From an uncultured Collinsella sp. (lineage in GTDB: Bacteria > Actinomycetota > Coriobacteriia > Coriobacteriales > Coriobacteriaceae), in contig CATWQC010000001.1 in assembly GCA_958352845.1 (NCBI GenBank), positions 1 to 64,000 on the forward strand: a stretch of DNA of 64,000 nt. Reading direction: 5' to 3'. Below the pieces are notes generated by a model. That model ran no database searches. It saw only the letters and a list, made by a program, of their open reading frames with translations, and was not told the origin of the DNA. The translations under genes and the position numbers were made by a program. Positions 39,471 through 48,358 of this stretch are shown here, in pieces (position 1 is the first letter of the stretch; each line of letters opens with the position of its first letter).

Positions 39471-42302
39471 CTACTCCCCCAGCAGGGCCTTCTCGGGCGT
39501 GATCGGCAGCGAGCGAACCTGATGTCCGGTAGCGTGTGCCACGGCCGAGGCAACGGCGGCGAGCGGCGTGTTGATGACGACCTCGCCGATCGACTTGGCA
39601 CCAAACGGACCCGTCGGCTCGTAGCTCGGCTCAAAGGCCACGCGAATGCTGCCGATATCCAGGCGCGTGGGCAGCTTGTAACTCATAAAGTTGCCGGTGC
39701 GCAGGCGACCGCGGTCGTCGTGCTCGACGATCTCGTAGAGCGCGTGGCCGATACCCTGGGCAATGCCGCCCTCGGCCTGGACGCGCGCGAGTGCCTCGTT
39801 GATCACGGTGCCGCAGTCCACAGCCGCCGCGTAGTCCACCACGGTCACCTTGCCGGTAGCCTTGTCGACCTCGACCTCGGCAATGCCGGCCATAAACGGC
39901 GGGGGCGAAACGGGCAGGCAGGCAGAGGCATGCGAGGTGAGCGCGTCGCCGCCCGCAATGTTCTTAACGCACAGGTTGGCAAAGTCGCGCAGCGTGAGGT
40001 AGCGGTTCTGCTCGCGCGCGGCACGTTCGTCGGACAGGCGCACGTACTGGCCATCGAAGACCACATCGGCGGCGTCCACGTCCCACATCTGGGCGGCCTT
40101 GGCGCAGATCTTCTCACGCAGCTCGGTCGCGGCGTTCTTGGCGGCAAGGCCCGTCACGTACGTGCCCGAGCTCGCGTACGAGCCGGCATCGAACGGCGAC
40201 ACGTCGGTGTCCACGCCGCGCACCACGATCAACGAGCTCTCCACGCCCAGCTCCTCAGCGGCAATCTGCGCCAGGATCGTGTCGACGCCCATGCCGTTAT
40301 CGGTGGCGCCGGTGCCGATGGTAATGAAGCCGTCCTCTTCCAGGCGCATGTCGATGCCGGCGATGTCCACGTTGGAGATGCCCGAGCCCTGCATGGTGAG
40401 CGCGCAGCCCAGGGCGCGCACGCGGTCGCCAAGGTCCACGGCCAGCGGCTTGTCGCGCCAACCGATCATGTCCATCGCGCGCAGCAGGCAGCGGTCGAGC
40501 GCGCAGGCGTTGAGCTTCTCGTTGTAGTACTGCGGCATGGTCTCGCCCTCGCGCACGATGTTCTTAAGGCGCAGGTCGGCGGGGTCCATGTGCAGCATGT
40601 CGGCGAGCTCGTTAACGGCGCTCTCCACGGCAAACTGGCCCTGGGTGGCACCGTAGCCGCGATACGCGCCGCCGCGGTTGGTATTGGTGTAGACGGCGTC
40701 CCAGCTAAAGCGGCTCGCCTTCACATGGTTGTAAATGGGCAGGCTCTTGTGGCCCGAGAGGCCGATCGTCGTGGTGGCATGCTCGCCATACGCGCCGGCG
40801 TTGGACAGCGTATGCAAGTCGATGGCCGTGATGGTGCCGTCGTTCATGGCGCCCAGCTTGACGGTCATCTGCATCTGATGGCGCGAGTTGCCCGCGGTGA
40901 TGGTCTCCTCACGGGTGTAGCAGCAGTAACTCGGACGGCCGGTCTGCTGCGTCACAAACGCAACGAAGATCTCGCAGCAACCCGTCTGCTTGGAGCCAAA
41001 GCCGCCGCCGATGCGCGGCTTAATGACCTGCACCTGCGACTGCGGGATATCGAGCGACTGCGCGACCATGCGGCGCACGTGGAAGGGCACCTGCGTGGAG
41101 GTGGTCACCGAGATACGCCCAAACGCGTCGGTCGTCGCGAAGGCGCGGAAGGTTTCCATGGGCGCGGTCTGCGTGGCCTGGCTGGTGTAGGTGCGGGTGA
41201 AGACGATGTCGCTCTGGGCGAAGGCCTCGTCCAAGTCGCCAAAATCGCTGGTACCGCTGCACACCAGGTTGCGCGGAACATCGCCGCCCTGCGGGAACAT
41301 AAAGGTCACGTCGCCCTCGGGGTGGACCACGATGTCATTATCGAGCGCCTTGGTAAAGTCGAGCAGCGGCTCGAGCACCTCATAGTCAACCTTAATGAGC
41401 TTGAGTGCCTTGTCGGCGGCCTCCTCAGTCTCGGCGGCGACGATCGCCACCTCCTCGTTTTGGTAACGGACGAGGTTCTCGAGAATCAGGCGGTCGTAAG
41501 GACTCGGCTGCGGATAGCTCTGGCCGGCGATGGTAAAGCGGCGCTTGGGCACGTCCTCGTAGGTGTAGACGCCCACCACACCGGGCACCTTCAGTGCGCG
41601 CGACGTATCGATGGAGCGGATCTTGGCGCGGGCATAGGGGCTGCGCTTGAGCTTGACGATCAGGGCGCCGGCGGGCACCAGGTCGCCCGTATAGACGGGA
41701 CGACCCTCGAGCAGAGCCTTCGAGTCCTTCTTGGGCTGCTTGTGGGTAATCTGCTTGTACGCGACGCCGTCGGAGCTCGTGTCGTTGACGGGCAGCTCGG
41801 GCATCTCGAAGCCCACCTGCACGCCGGACTCGTTGAGAAAGCGCACGATGGCGCGCAGCTGGCTCTCGTAGCCGCTGCAACGGCACAGGTTGCCGGCGAG
41901 CTGGCGCGATAGCTCCTCACGCGTGGCAACGAGGCTCGGGTCCTCCTTGGCGGCGCGGGCGAGCGCCAGCACGTTCATGATGAGGCCGGGGGCGCAAAAA
42001 CCACACTGCTCGGCGCCTTCGGCAGCCATTGCGCGGGCGAGCGCCTCAGACTCGGCCTTGAGGCCCTCGAGCGTGGTAACGGAGCGGCCCTCGACGCGCG
42101 CGGCGGGAACCGAGCAGCTCAGCACCGGGTCGCCATCGAGCCACACCGTGCATAGACCGCAGTTGGTGGTTTCGCAGGCGCAGCGCACCGACGCGCAACC
42201 CTGCTCGCGCAGCAGCGCAAAGAGCATGGTGTCGGGGGCGATCTGAACCTTGACCTTGCGGCCGTTGAGCGTAAAGGAAAGATCGATGAGTTTGGCAGCC
42301 AT
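39471..42302 (-). CDS. Xanthine dehydrogenase-type molybdenum hydroxylase: fused [2Fe-2S] and molybdopterin domains
   Basis: 943 residues. Residues 1 to about 165 form the two-[2Fe-2S] domain: the plant-type site C36, C41 or C43, C48, C51 (in VRCACETTNCGLCTVWLDG), then CGFCAPG and CRCSGY. From about residue 190 it is the molybdopterin subunit (Ald_Xan_dh_C then Mo domains) with IGGGFGSKQ, NRGGAYRGYGATQGQ and GPFGAKSIGE. This is the XdhA+XdhC-type fusion typical of selenium-dependent molybdenum hydroxylases and purine hydroxylases of anaerobes; the substrate cannot be told from sequence. It overlaps the FAD-subunit stop by one base (TAATG). The neighbouring selenium genes and mobA make a Mo/Se hydroxylase plausible. 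Confidence 0.88.
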   Translation of the reverse strand: MAAKLIDLSFTLNGRKVKVQIAPDTMLFALLREQGCASVRCACETTNCGLCTVWLDGDPVLSCSVPAARVEGRSVTTLEGLKAESEALARAMAAEGAEQCGFCAPGLIMNVLALARAAKEDPSLVATREELSRQLAGNLCRCSGYESQLRAIVRFLNESGVQVGFEMPELPVNDTSSDGVAYKQITHKQPKKDSKALLEGRPVYTGDLVPAGALIVKLKRSPYARAKIRSIDTSRALKVPGVVGVYTYEDVPKRRFTIAGQSYPQPSPYDRLILENLVRYQNEEVAIVAAETEEAADKALKLIKVDYEVLEPLLDFTKALDNDIVVHPEGDVTFMFPQGGDVPRNLVCSGTSDFGDLDEAFAQSDIVFTRTYTSQATQTAPMETFRAFATTDAFGRISVTTSTQVPFHVRRMVAQSLDIPQSQVQVIKPRIGGGFGSKQTGCCEIFVAFVTQQTGRPSYCCYTREETITAGNSRHQMQMTVKLGAMNDGTITAIDLHTLSNAGAYGEHATTTIGLSGHKSLPIYNHVKASRFSWDAVYTNTNRGGAYRGYGATQGQFAVESAVNELADMLHMDPADLRLKNIVREGETMPQYYNEKLNACALDRCLLRAMDMIGWRDKPLAVDLGDRVRALGCALTMQGSGISNVDIAGIDMRLEEDGFITIGTGATDNGMGVDTILAQIAAEELGVESSLIVVRGVDTDVSPFDAGSYASSGTYVTGLAAKNAATELREKICAKAAQMWDVDAADVVFDGQYVRLSDERAAREQNRYLTLRDFANLCVKNIAGGDALTSHASACLPVSPPPFMAGIAEVEVDKATGKVTVVDYAAAVDCGTVINEALARVQAEGGIAQGIGHALYEIVEHDDRGRLRTGNFMSYKLPTRLDIGSIRVAFEPSYEPTGPFGAKSIGEVVINTPLAAVASAVAHATGHQVRSLPITPEKALLGE

Positions 42303-43216
42303 TAGCGCACCTCGCTAGAATCGACGCCGGGCACGCGGCGGCAGGAATACTCGTCCGTGGCGAACTTAGGAATCTGCACGGTCTCGAGCTCGCGGGCAAG
42401 CGCGGCCGAAAGCTCGATGCCGGCGGCGCGGCGCACAGCCTGAATCGCCAGCGGGGCCGAGATGCGGCGGCGGTAGTCGGCCGAGCCCCACAGGTTGGTG
42501 CCGTAGCCCAGCGAGCGCACGGATGCGGCCAGGGCGCGAAGCTCGTCCTCGGAAGGATGCTCGTTGGTAAGGCCGCACGCCTCGCCCTGCAGCAGGGTCG
42601 CGCGCAGCGGGCGAGCGCCCACGGTGACGTGCCAGGAGCCGTCCCACCAGGCGGCGGTGACGTTGAGCGAGGGGAAGTCGGTCGCGGCCTTGCGCACGGC
42701 CTCGTAGCTCGCGCGGTAGTCGTGCTTGACGACCACGACATGCTCGATAACGTCGCGCACGTAACCCATGTCGACGAACTCCGCGAGCGGCACGCGGCCG
42801 GCGCCCGTCAGCTCTACATAGGAATCGAGCGCGAGGAAGGCGGAGAGCACGTCCGAGAAGCCAAAGCGGCCGTAGATGCTGCCGCCCACCGTGGCGGTAT
42901 TGCGCAGCTGCACGCCCACGATATCGTGGACGGCGAACTCAAAGACGTTGTTGACAAGCGCGTTGAGCCCGGCATGGCGCTCGAGCTGGCGCAGGGTGCA
43001 CATGGCGCCGATGCGAAACTCGGTCTCGGTCTCCTCGATCTGATCGAGTCCGCAGGCCGAAAGGTCAATCGCCGTCGCCACGCGACGCGAACCCAGGCGC
43101 ATCCAGATGCCGCCGCCCACAATCTTGTTGTTGCGGTTCTTCTGTAAGAGCTCATAGGCTTCGGCCGCGTTTCCAACACGGACGTAGGTACCGAACTTGA
43201 GCACGTTCTCCCCCAT
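42302..43216 (-). CDS. FAD-binding subunit of the molybdenum hydroxylase
   Basis: 304 residues of the CO/xanthine dehydrogenase FAD subunit (CoxM/YgfM-type). It has the FAD pyrophosphate-binding pattern KIVGGGIWMRLGSRRVATAI and RNTATVGGSIYGRFGFSDVL. It is the first gene of a two-gene operon with the hydroxylase, with translational coupling at TAATG. The start ATG 43216 has only a GAAGAG upstream; a GTG five codons in would sit too near GGGGGAG. The gap upstream contains palindrome 43296-43370. Confidence 0.87.
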   Translation of the reverse strand: MGENVLKFGTYVRVGNAAEAYELLQKNRNNKIVGGGIWMRLGSRRVATAIDLSACGLDQIEETETEFRIGAMCTLRQLERHAGLNALVNNVFEFAVHDIVGVQLRNTATVGGSIYGRFGFSDVLSAFLALDSYVELTGAGRVPLAEFVDMGYVRDVIEHVVVVKHDYRASYEAVRKAATDFPSLNVTAAWWDGSWHVTVGARPLRATLLQGEACGLTNEHPSEDELRALAASVRSLGYGTNLWGSADYRRRISAPLAIQAVRRAAGIELSAALARELETVQIPKFATDEYSCRRVPGVDSSEVR

Positions 43217-43295
43217 CTCTTCACTTGTCCAGTACTTTTAAGTGTACCAAACGAGGGGCCGCACACCGTTTTAGGACAAAATCCACCCACCCATC

Positions 43296-43370
43296 CATAA
43301 CTTGCGGTGATATACGGACTGATTAGCCGTTCTGGGGCGCTAAACAGTCCGTATATCACCGCAAGTTATG
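43296..43370. repeat. TTGCGGTGA palindrome, copy 3
   Basis: Perfect 26-bp arms 43296-43321 and 43345-43370 (CATAACTTGCGGTGATATAC and onward), with a 23-base loop ending CTAAA. The longest and most exact copy of this family in the window. Confidence 0.9.
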
Positions 43371-43388
43371 AGGAGTCCTCCGGGATAG

Positions 43389-43417
43389 AAAAGGCTCCCA
43401 GCCGGATAGCTGGGGGC
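43389..43417 (-). terminator. gdhA terminator
   Basis: GC-rich stem (GGCCCCCAGC/GGCTGGGAGCC type) followed by TTTTCT on the minus strand, 29 bases after the gdhA stop. Confidence 0.8.
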
Positions 43418-43445
43418 CTCATCACATGCTATGTCGAGCGAAAAT

Positions 43446-44801
43446 TTAGCAGACGCCCTGGGCGAGCATGGCGTCGGCGACCTTCAGGAAGCCAGCGATG
43501 TTGGCGCCCATAACGAAGTTGCCCTCCTGGCCATACTCCTTGGCGGTGTCGTCCACGTTGTGGAACATGCCGCGCATGAGCTGCTCGAGCTTGCCGTCGA
43601 CCTGCTCGAAGGTCCAGGACAGGTGCTCGGCGTTCTGGCTCATCTCCAGGCCGGACACGAGCACGCCGCCGGCGTTGGCAGCCTTACCGGGCATAAAGGC
43701 GACGCCGTTCTCCTGGAAGTAGGTCGTGGCCTCGATGGTCGTGGGCATGTTCGCGCCCTCGCCGACCACCTTGCAGCCGTTGGCGACGAGCGCCTGGGCA
43801 TCCTCGAGCAGCAGCGTGTTCTCGCGAGCGCAGGGCAGCGCGATGTCGCAGGGCAGCTGCCAAACGCCACGGCCGTCGCCCTCGTGCCACGCGGCGTTGG
43901 GCTTCTCGTCAACGTACATAGCGAGCGTGACGCCCTTGTCGTGGCCGGAGCGCTTCTTGTTGTAGACGTGCTCGAGCACGGTGTAGTCGATGCCGTCGGG
44001 ATCCTCGACCCAGCCGTGGGTATCGGAGCAGGCGAGCACCTTGCCGCCGAGCTGGGAGACCTTCTGGACGGCGTAGATGGCGACATTGCCGGAGCCGTGA
44101 ACGACGACGTTCTTGCCCTCGAAGGAGTCGCCGCGGCTCTTGAGGTACTCGTCCACAAAGTAGGCCAGGCCGTAGCCGGTGGCCTCGGTACGGGCGAGCG
44201 AGCCGCCAAAGGAGAGGCCCTTGCCGGTGAGGACGCCGGTCCACTCGTTGGTCAGGCGCTTGTACTGACCGAACAGGTAGGCAACCTCGCGGCCGCCAAC
44301 GCCCAGGTCGCCGGCGGGAACGTCGGTGTTGGGGCCGATGTGGCGATAGAGCTCGGTCATGAAGGACTGGCAGAAGTGCATGATCTCGTTGTTGGACTTG
44401 CCCTTGGGGTCAAAGTCGGAGCCGCCCTTGCCGCCGCCCATGGGAAGGGTGGTCAGGCTGTTCTTGAGGATCTGCTCCAGGCCCAGGAACTTGAGCATAC
44501 CCAGGGTGACCGTCGGGTTAAAGCGCAGGCCGCCCTTGTAGGGTCCAATGGCAGAGTTGAACTCGACGCGATAGCCGCGGTTGACCTGAACCTTGCCCTG
44601 GTCGTCGACCCAGGGAACACGGAACATGACGATGCGCTCGGGCTCGACGAGGCGCTCCAGCAGGGCGGCCTCCTCGTACTCGGGGTGGGCGTCGAGCGCC
44701 GGCTGAATGGTGCCGAGGATCTCGGTCGCGGCCTGGATGAACTCAGGCTGCTCGGGATAGCGGGCCTTGAGCTCTTCGAGAACTTTCTGCGTGTAGCTCA
44801 T
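43446..44801 (-). CDS. gdhA: NADP-type glutamate dehydrogenase
   Basis: 451-residue enzyme converting 2-oxoglutarate and ammonium to glutamate; the hexameric S50-type length and sequence match bacterial biosynthetic GDH. GPYKGGLRFNPTV and LPMGGGKGGSDFDPKG (catalytic Lys) are the hallmark blocks, with GSGNVAIYA as the nucleotide-binding turn. GGAGGAAGC precedes the ATG. The leader contains a hairpin CGCGGCAC/GTGCCGCG at 44837-44857. Monocistronic with its own terminator. Confidence 0.95.
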   Translation of the reverse strand: MSYTQKVLEELKARYPEQPEFIQAATEILGTIQPALDAHPEYEEAALLERLVEPERIVMFRVPWVDDQGKVQVNRGYRVEFNSAIGPYKGGLRFNPTVTLGMLKFLGLEQILKNSLTTLPMGGGKGGSDFDPKGKSNNEIMHFCQSFMTELYRHIGPNTDVPAGDLGVGGREVAYLFGQYKRLTNEWTGVLTGKGLSFGGSLARTEATGYGLAYFVDEYLKSRGDSFEGKNVVVHGSGNVAIYAVQKVSQLGGKVLACSDTHGWVEDPDGIDYTVLEHVYNKKRSGHDKGVTLAMYVDEKPNAAWHEGDGRGVWQLPCDIALPCARENTLLLEDAQALVANGCKVVGEGANMPTTIEATTYFQENGVAFMPGKAANAGGVLVSGLEMSQNAEHLSWTFEQVDGKLEQLMRGMFHNVDDTAKEYGQEGNFVMGANIAGFLKVADAMLAQGVC

Positions 44802-44836
44802 GCTTCCTCCAATGATGGGAAACGAAAAATGTTGGT

Positions 44837-44857
44837 CGCGGCACCCTATGTGCCGCG
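44837..44857. promoter_or_regulatory. Hairpin in the gdhA leader
   Basis: Eight-bp GC stem with a 5-base loop CCTAT, 36-56 bases before the gdhA start. Its function is not evident; it could protect or attenuate the message. Confidence 0.4.
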
Positions 44858-45017
44858 AACTTTATCGAGTATGGATAATATCGCACTGTTGCAGCAAAGT
44901 TACGCATAAGCCAACGAGCAGATGTTTCGTTTTGATTACGATGCAGGTAGAGGCGTTTTTGAGTGCCTGACATGCAAAACCCGTGTTTCAAACCTGTTTC
45001 GTCCACGTGTTCCAAGC

Positions 45018-45048
45018 CACCACATTGGGGACAGGTACCTTTGTGGTG
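45018..45048. repeat. GGGACAG-type hairpin after the DUF3343 gene
   Basis: CACCACA (45018-45024) and TGTGGTG (45042-45048) bracket TTGGGGACAGGTACCTT, which contains the smaller dyad AGGTACCT. It lies 11 bases after the DUF3343 stop on the minus strand and shares the GGGACAG core with 30703-30737. It may act as a 3' end. Confidence 0.5.
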
Positions 45049-45058
45049 ATGTTGGTGG

Positions 45059-45454
45059 TTAGAGGACGAGCTGATGGTAGTCGGCGGGGGTTATGCGGCC
45101 CTCGGTGGCAGCGCGGAAGGCGGCGAGGGCATCGCCCGAGAACGGCATGGCCCAGCACAGACCGCAACCTGCGGTAATGGAGCCGGGCAAAGGCATAATG
45201 CGCCCGGGCACGCCGGCATTCAGGCAAAGCTGCTCGCACTCCATCACATCGAAGGTGCTATCGAACGAAACGATGATCTTGCGCTCGTGGTCGAGGGCAT
45301 CACCGGACGGGCCTTCGCGGTGTGCCTCACGATACGCCGCAGCGGCCGCCTCCTCTTCCGCAGTATGTCCACAGCCACCGCAGCCGCAGGTACAGGGCTC
45401 GGAACCATCGCAAGTGCAAGGCTCTCCCGTGTCGGGACAAATATCGTGAGACAT
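45059..45454 (-). CDS. DUF3343 (Se/S carrier-like) protein with Cys-rich N-terminus
   Basis: 131 residues. The C-terminal 75 residues (IIVSFDSTFDVMECEQLCLN, then VPGRIMPLPGSITAGCGLCW) are a DUF3343/putative Se/S carrier domain, a family found beside selenium genes in anaerobes. The N-terminal 32 residues are unusually Cys-rich: CPDTGEPCTCDGSEPCTCGC, then GGCGH. This resembles a metal- or Se/S-binding tail and is longer than usual for the family. GGAG lies upstream of the ATG. Last gene after mobA (15-base gap) in the selenium/molybdenum transcript, which supports a role in selenium delivery; this is inference. Confidence 0.78.
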   Translation of the reverse strand: MSHDICPDTGEPCTCDGSEPCTCGCGGCGHTAEEEAAAAAYREAHREGPSGDALDHERKIIVSFDSTFDVMECEQLCLNAGVPGRIMPLPGSITAGCGLCWAMPFSGDALAAFRAATEGRITPADYHQLVL

Positions 45455-45469
45455 GGCAACTCCAATCGT

Positions 45470-46102
45470 CTAGGCGAGTAACTCGGCCGCCGCAAACTCC
45501 TCGGGCGTATTGACGTTTTCGAAGCAGAGCGTCGAGCCCGCGGCCTTAACGATCTGCGGTTCATCCATATAACCAGCCTGAACGCGATTGATCAGGCAGC
45601 GAATGCGCTGGCGGTCGCAGGCGAGCAGCTCATGGGCGGCCGGCGCACACGCGTCACGGCGCCAGACGGCGCAAAGCGGCTCAATCCCCCGCTCCTCGCA
45701 CGGCACGCACACGTCGAGCGCCTCGGCCTCAACACGATCGGCGAGCGCGCCGATGAGTTCCGGCGAGACAAACGGCATATCACAGGCGACGATCGCCACG
45801 AGCGGCAATCGGGCCGCAGCCAACGAACTCGCGATGCCGCGCATGGCGCCCGCCGACCCTTCAAGGTCCGCCACCACACGCGGCACCAGGCCGCCAAACG
45901 CGCGCTCCTCAAGGTAGGCCAACTCGCTGGGACGCGAAGTCGTCACGACCAACTCGCCGGCAACTGGCGCCAGCCGACCCAGCACGCGCTCGATGAGCGG
46001 TTCGCCGCAAAACGTCATGCGCGCCTTATCGCGGCCCATGCGTGAGGACAGCCCGCCCGCTTGGACGACGCAAGAAAGATCGACCCGTCTTACGGTAGTC
46101 AT
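45470..46102 (-). CDS. mobA: Molybdenum cofactor guanylyltransferase
   Basis: 210 residues. Adds GMP to Mo-molybdopterin to make the bis-MGD cofactor used by DMSO-reductase-family enzymes such as the oxidoreductase at 49865. The signature VQAGGLSSRMGRDKARM lies near residue 13, with VACDMPFVSPELI later. The start ATG 46102 (MTTVRRVDLSC) is chosen because the conserved region begins just after it and GGAGG lies 11 bases upstream; the frame extends back into tRNA-Sec, which cannot be coding. Cotranscribed with the selenium genes. Confidence 0.87.
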   Translation of the reverse strand: MTTVRRVDLSCVVQAGGLSSRMGRDKARMTFCGEPLIERVLGRLAPVAGELVVTTSRPSELAYLEERAFGGLVPRVVADLEGSAGAMRGIASSLAAARLPLVAIVACDMPFVSPELIGALADRVEAEALDVCVPCEERGIEPLCAVWRRDACAPAAHELLACDRQRIRCLINRVQAGYMDEPQIVKAAGSTLCFENVNTPEEFAAAELLA

Positions 46103-46257
46103 ACGGCAAAACACCTCCATCGGCATGCTCGAAACCCGACACACGAAGCCAGATACCGTCGCCGATAAAGCGGGCGGCACGGCAAGCCCACGCAAAAACA
46201 AAACAGCGCCTTTGCGGCACGCAGCAAGACCGCGAGCACAAAAGCGCTGGTAGCGTA

Positions 46258-46354
46258 TGGCGGGAACGTATGTGAATCGAACACATCCAAGACGTTTTGC
46301 ACGCCTCGCAACGGTTTTGAGGACCGCGGAGCCCACCGGAGCCCATCCGTTCCC
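46258..46354 (-). tRNA. selC: tRNA-Sec (UCA anticodon)
   Basis: Cloverleaf on the minus strand with GGGAACG/CGTTCCC acceptor, encoded CCA at the 3' end (46258-46260) and discriminator G. The anticodon loop CCTCAAA gives anticodon UCA, and a long variable arm and T-loop GTTCGATTC are present. Length (97 bases) and long acceptor/variable arms fit selenocysteine tRNA. It lies between selB and mobA, inside the selenium gene block, so it is probably processed out of the mRNA. Confidence 0.95.
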
Positions 46355-46390
46355 AAGTGCGGCGGTATTTTACCAAACCGAGCAGCCAAT

Positions 46391-48358
46391 CTAGCGCAGG
46401 GAGCGCAGGCCGCCAGAATCCTTGTCGAGCACCGTAAAGCGCACGGCATCTAGGTGCTCCAAGATGCTGATTGCACGTTTGCGCGACACACCCAGGGCCT
46501 CGCGCAGCACGCTCGTGGTGGCTGCGCCGCCGGCTGCCTCAATGGCAGCGGCGACGAGCTCGCGCGCATGGGCCTCGGCGGTAGCAGACAGGGCAACGTC
46601 GCGCTCGACCTTAACGATCGAGCGATTGAGCGAAAGCTCGCGCAGGGCACGCGTCATGGTGTCGCGGCCGAGCTGCAGCTGTTCGCCCACCTCGGGAAGC
46701 GCCGGTGCATCCAGGCCAGCCTCGTCAAGCAGCGCGACGATGCGCTCGCAAGCCTCTCGCACCACGCGTGCCGCCGCGGCGGCCGAATGCGGATCGAATA
46801 CCTCGGCGCCCTCGGCGGCGCACACGCCACGGGAGCAGCCCTCGGCAATCAGGGCCGCGGCAACGCCTTCATCAGCGGCAGGCCACGCAGCATGGGCAAC
46901 GGCACCAGGCGTAAAGCCCGTCTCCTTGGGAGCCGTCGCGTGCATGGCTGACAAGGTCGCCGCCAGTGCATCCATCGCGGCGTCGAGCACGACGGCGTCC
47001 GCAAAGAGGCCCTCATCACCCACGGCAAGCTTGCGAACGGAGTCCTGCGCCACCAACCCGCGCAGTGCAGCATCGACATCGCCGACGCCAAGATCCAAAG
47101 CGTCGGCAACATCAACCGCCGTAACCGGCAGCGTCTGCAGCGCCAGCCAAGCGCCCACACCGCCCGCGATATCGCCGGACTCGATCGCCACATACAGCGC
47201 ACGCTCTCCTTCGGCAAGCTCGCGCGAGCGACGGCAGCGCGAAAGCAGCACACGCCCGCCGCCAATAAGCATCACGGGCGAATAGGACAGCACCACGGCA
47301 TGGTCCCCGGCACGCAGCGGCAGCGGGTCCTCAAGACGCACTTGAACGGTACGCGTCTCGCCCACCGCCATGGGGGCCTCGCCCTCCATAAGCATGATGC
47401 GGCCGACAACCTCGGCCGTACCCGCCATCACATGCACGCGCGCGCCCGACTCGAGCACACGCGGTTTAGCGCCCTCGCGGCCCAGGTAGGTAAACGTCAT
47501 CATAAAGCGCAGCGTCTGGCCAAAACGGCCCTCCACGCCGAGCATCTCGCCGCGATCGAGCGCGGCGACAGCATCGCCCACCAAGTTGAGCGCCACACGC
47601 TGACCGGGCAACGCCTGCTGCGTGTCGCCATGCACCTGAATCCCGCGCACGCGACAGACCGTACGCGACGGCAAAGCCATCAGCTCGTCGCCCACCGCAA
47701 CCGGCGCATCGTGCAGCGTTCCCGTTACGACAGTGCCGACGCCCTTAATCGTAAAGCAGCGGTCAATCGGCAGGCGCGGCGCGGCATCGGTGCGCTCGGC
47801 ACGGTCGCGGCAGGCATCCCAGCAGGCACTTACCTGCTCGTCGAGCACCGCAAGCAGCCTGTCGATCCCCTCGCCCGTCTTAGACGACACGGGGACAATC
47901 GGCGCGCCCGCAAACACGGTACCCGACAAAAAGTCATCGACATCGAGCTCGGCAAGCTCGGTCATCTCGGCATCGGCCAGGTCGCACATCGTCAGCGCGA
48001 CCACCATGTGTGTGACGCCCAGCAGCTCCAGCACATGCACGTGCTCGCGGGTCTGCGGCATCACGCCCTCGACGGCCGAAACCACCAGCACGGCGACGTC
48101 GATACCCGTGGCACCCTGCACCATGGCGCGCAAGTAATGCGCGTGGCCCGGCACGTCGACCAGGCCAACGATCTTGCCGCTCGGCAGCGCCAGCTCGCCA
48201 AAGCCCAGCTCCACGGTCATACCGCGACGGCGCTCAACCTCCAGACGGTCGGGATTCTTGCCGGTCAGAGCCTCAATCAGTGCCGACTTACCGTGGTCGA
48301 CGTGGCCCGCCGTGCCAACGATAACGGGACACTCCACCAGCGCTTGGACCTCACTCAT
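46391..48358 (-). CDS. selB: Selenocysteine-specific elongation factor SelB
   Basis: 655-residue translational GTPase that delivers Sec-tRNA to UGA codons with a SECIS hairpin. G1 is GTAGHVDHGKS, G3 DVPGHAHY. EF-Tu-like domains 2 and 3 follow, then the C-terminal winged-helix array that binds SECIS RNA (about residues 380-655). ATG overlaps the selA stop by four bases (ATGA), so the two are coupled. Same operon order selA-selB-selC as in other Sec-decoding bacteria. Confidence 0.95.
   Translation of the reverse strand: MSEVQALVECPVIVGTAGHVDHGKSALIEALTGKNPDRLEVERRRGMTVELGFGELALPSGKIVGLVDVPGHAHYLRAMVQGATGIDVAVLVVSAVEGVMPQTREHVHVLELLGVTHMVVALTMCDLADAEMTELAELDVDDFLSGTVFAGAPIVPVSSKTGEGIDRLLAVLDEQVSACWDACRDRAERTDAAPRLPIDRCFTIKGVGTVVTGTLHDAPVAVGDELMALPSRTVCRVRGIQVHGDTQQALPGQRVALNLVGDAVAALDRGEMLGVEGRFGQTLRFMMTFTYLGREGAKPRVLESGARVHVMAGTAEVVGRIMLMEGEAPMAVGETRTVQVRLEDPLPLRAGDHAVVLSYSPVMLIGGGRVLLSRCRRSRELAEGERALYVAIESGDIAGGVGAWLALQTLPVTAVDVADALDLGVGDVDAALRGLVAQDSVRKLAVGDEGLFADAVVLDAAMDALAATLSAMHATAPKETGFTPGAVAHAAWPAADEGVAAALIAEGCSRGVCAAEGAEVFDPHSAAAAARVVREACERIVALLDEAGLDAPALPEVGEQLQLGRDTMTRALRELSLNRSIVKVERDVALSATAEAHARELVAAAIEAAGGAATTSVLREALGVSRKRAISILEHLDAVRFTVLDKDSGGLRSLR

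Noticed and set aside
39432..41912. Long plus-strand frame over the molybdenum hydroxylase
   Set aside because: Antisense shadow of a well-supported gene.
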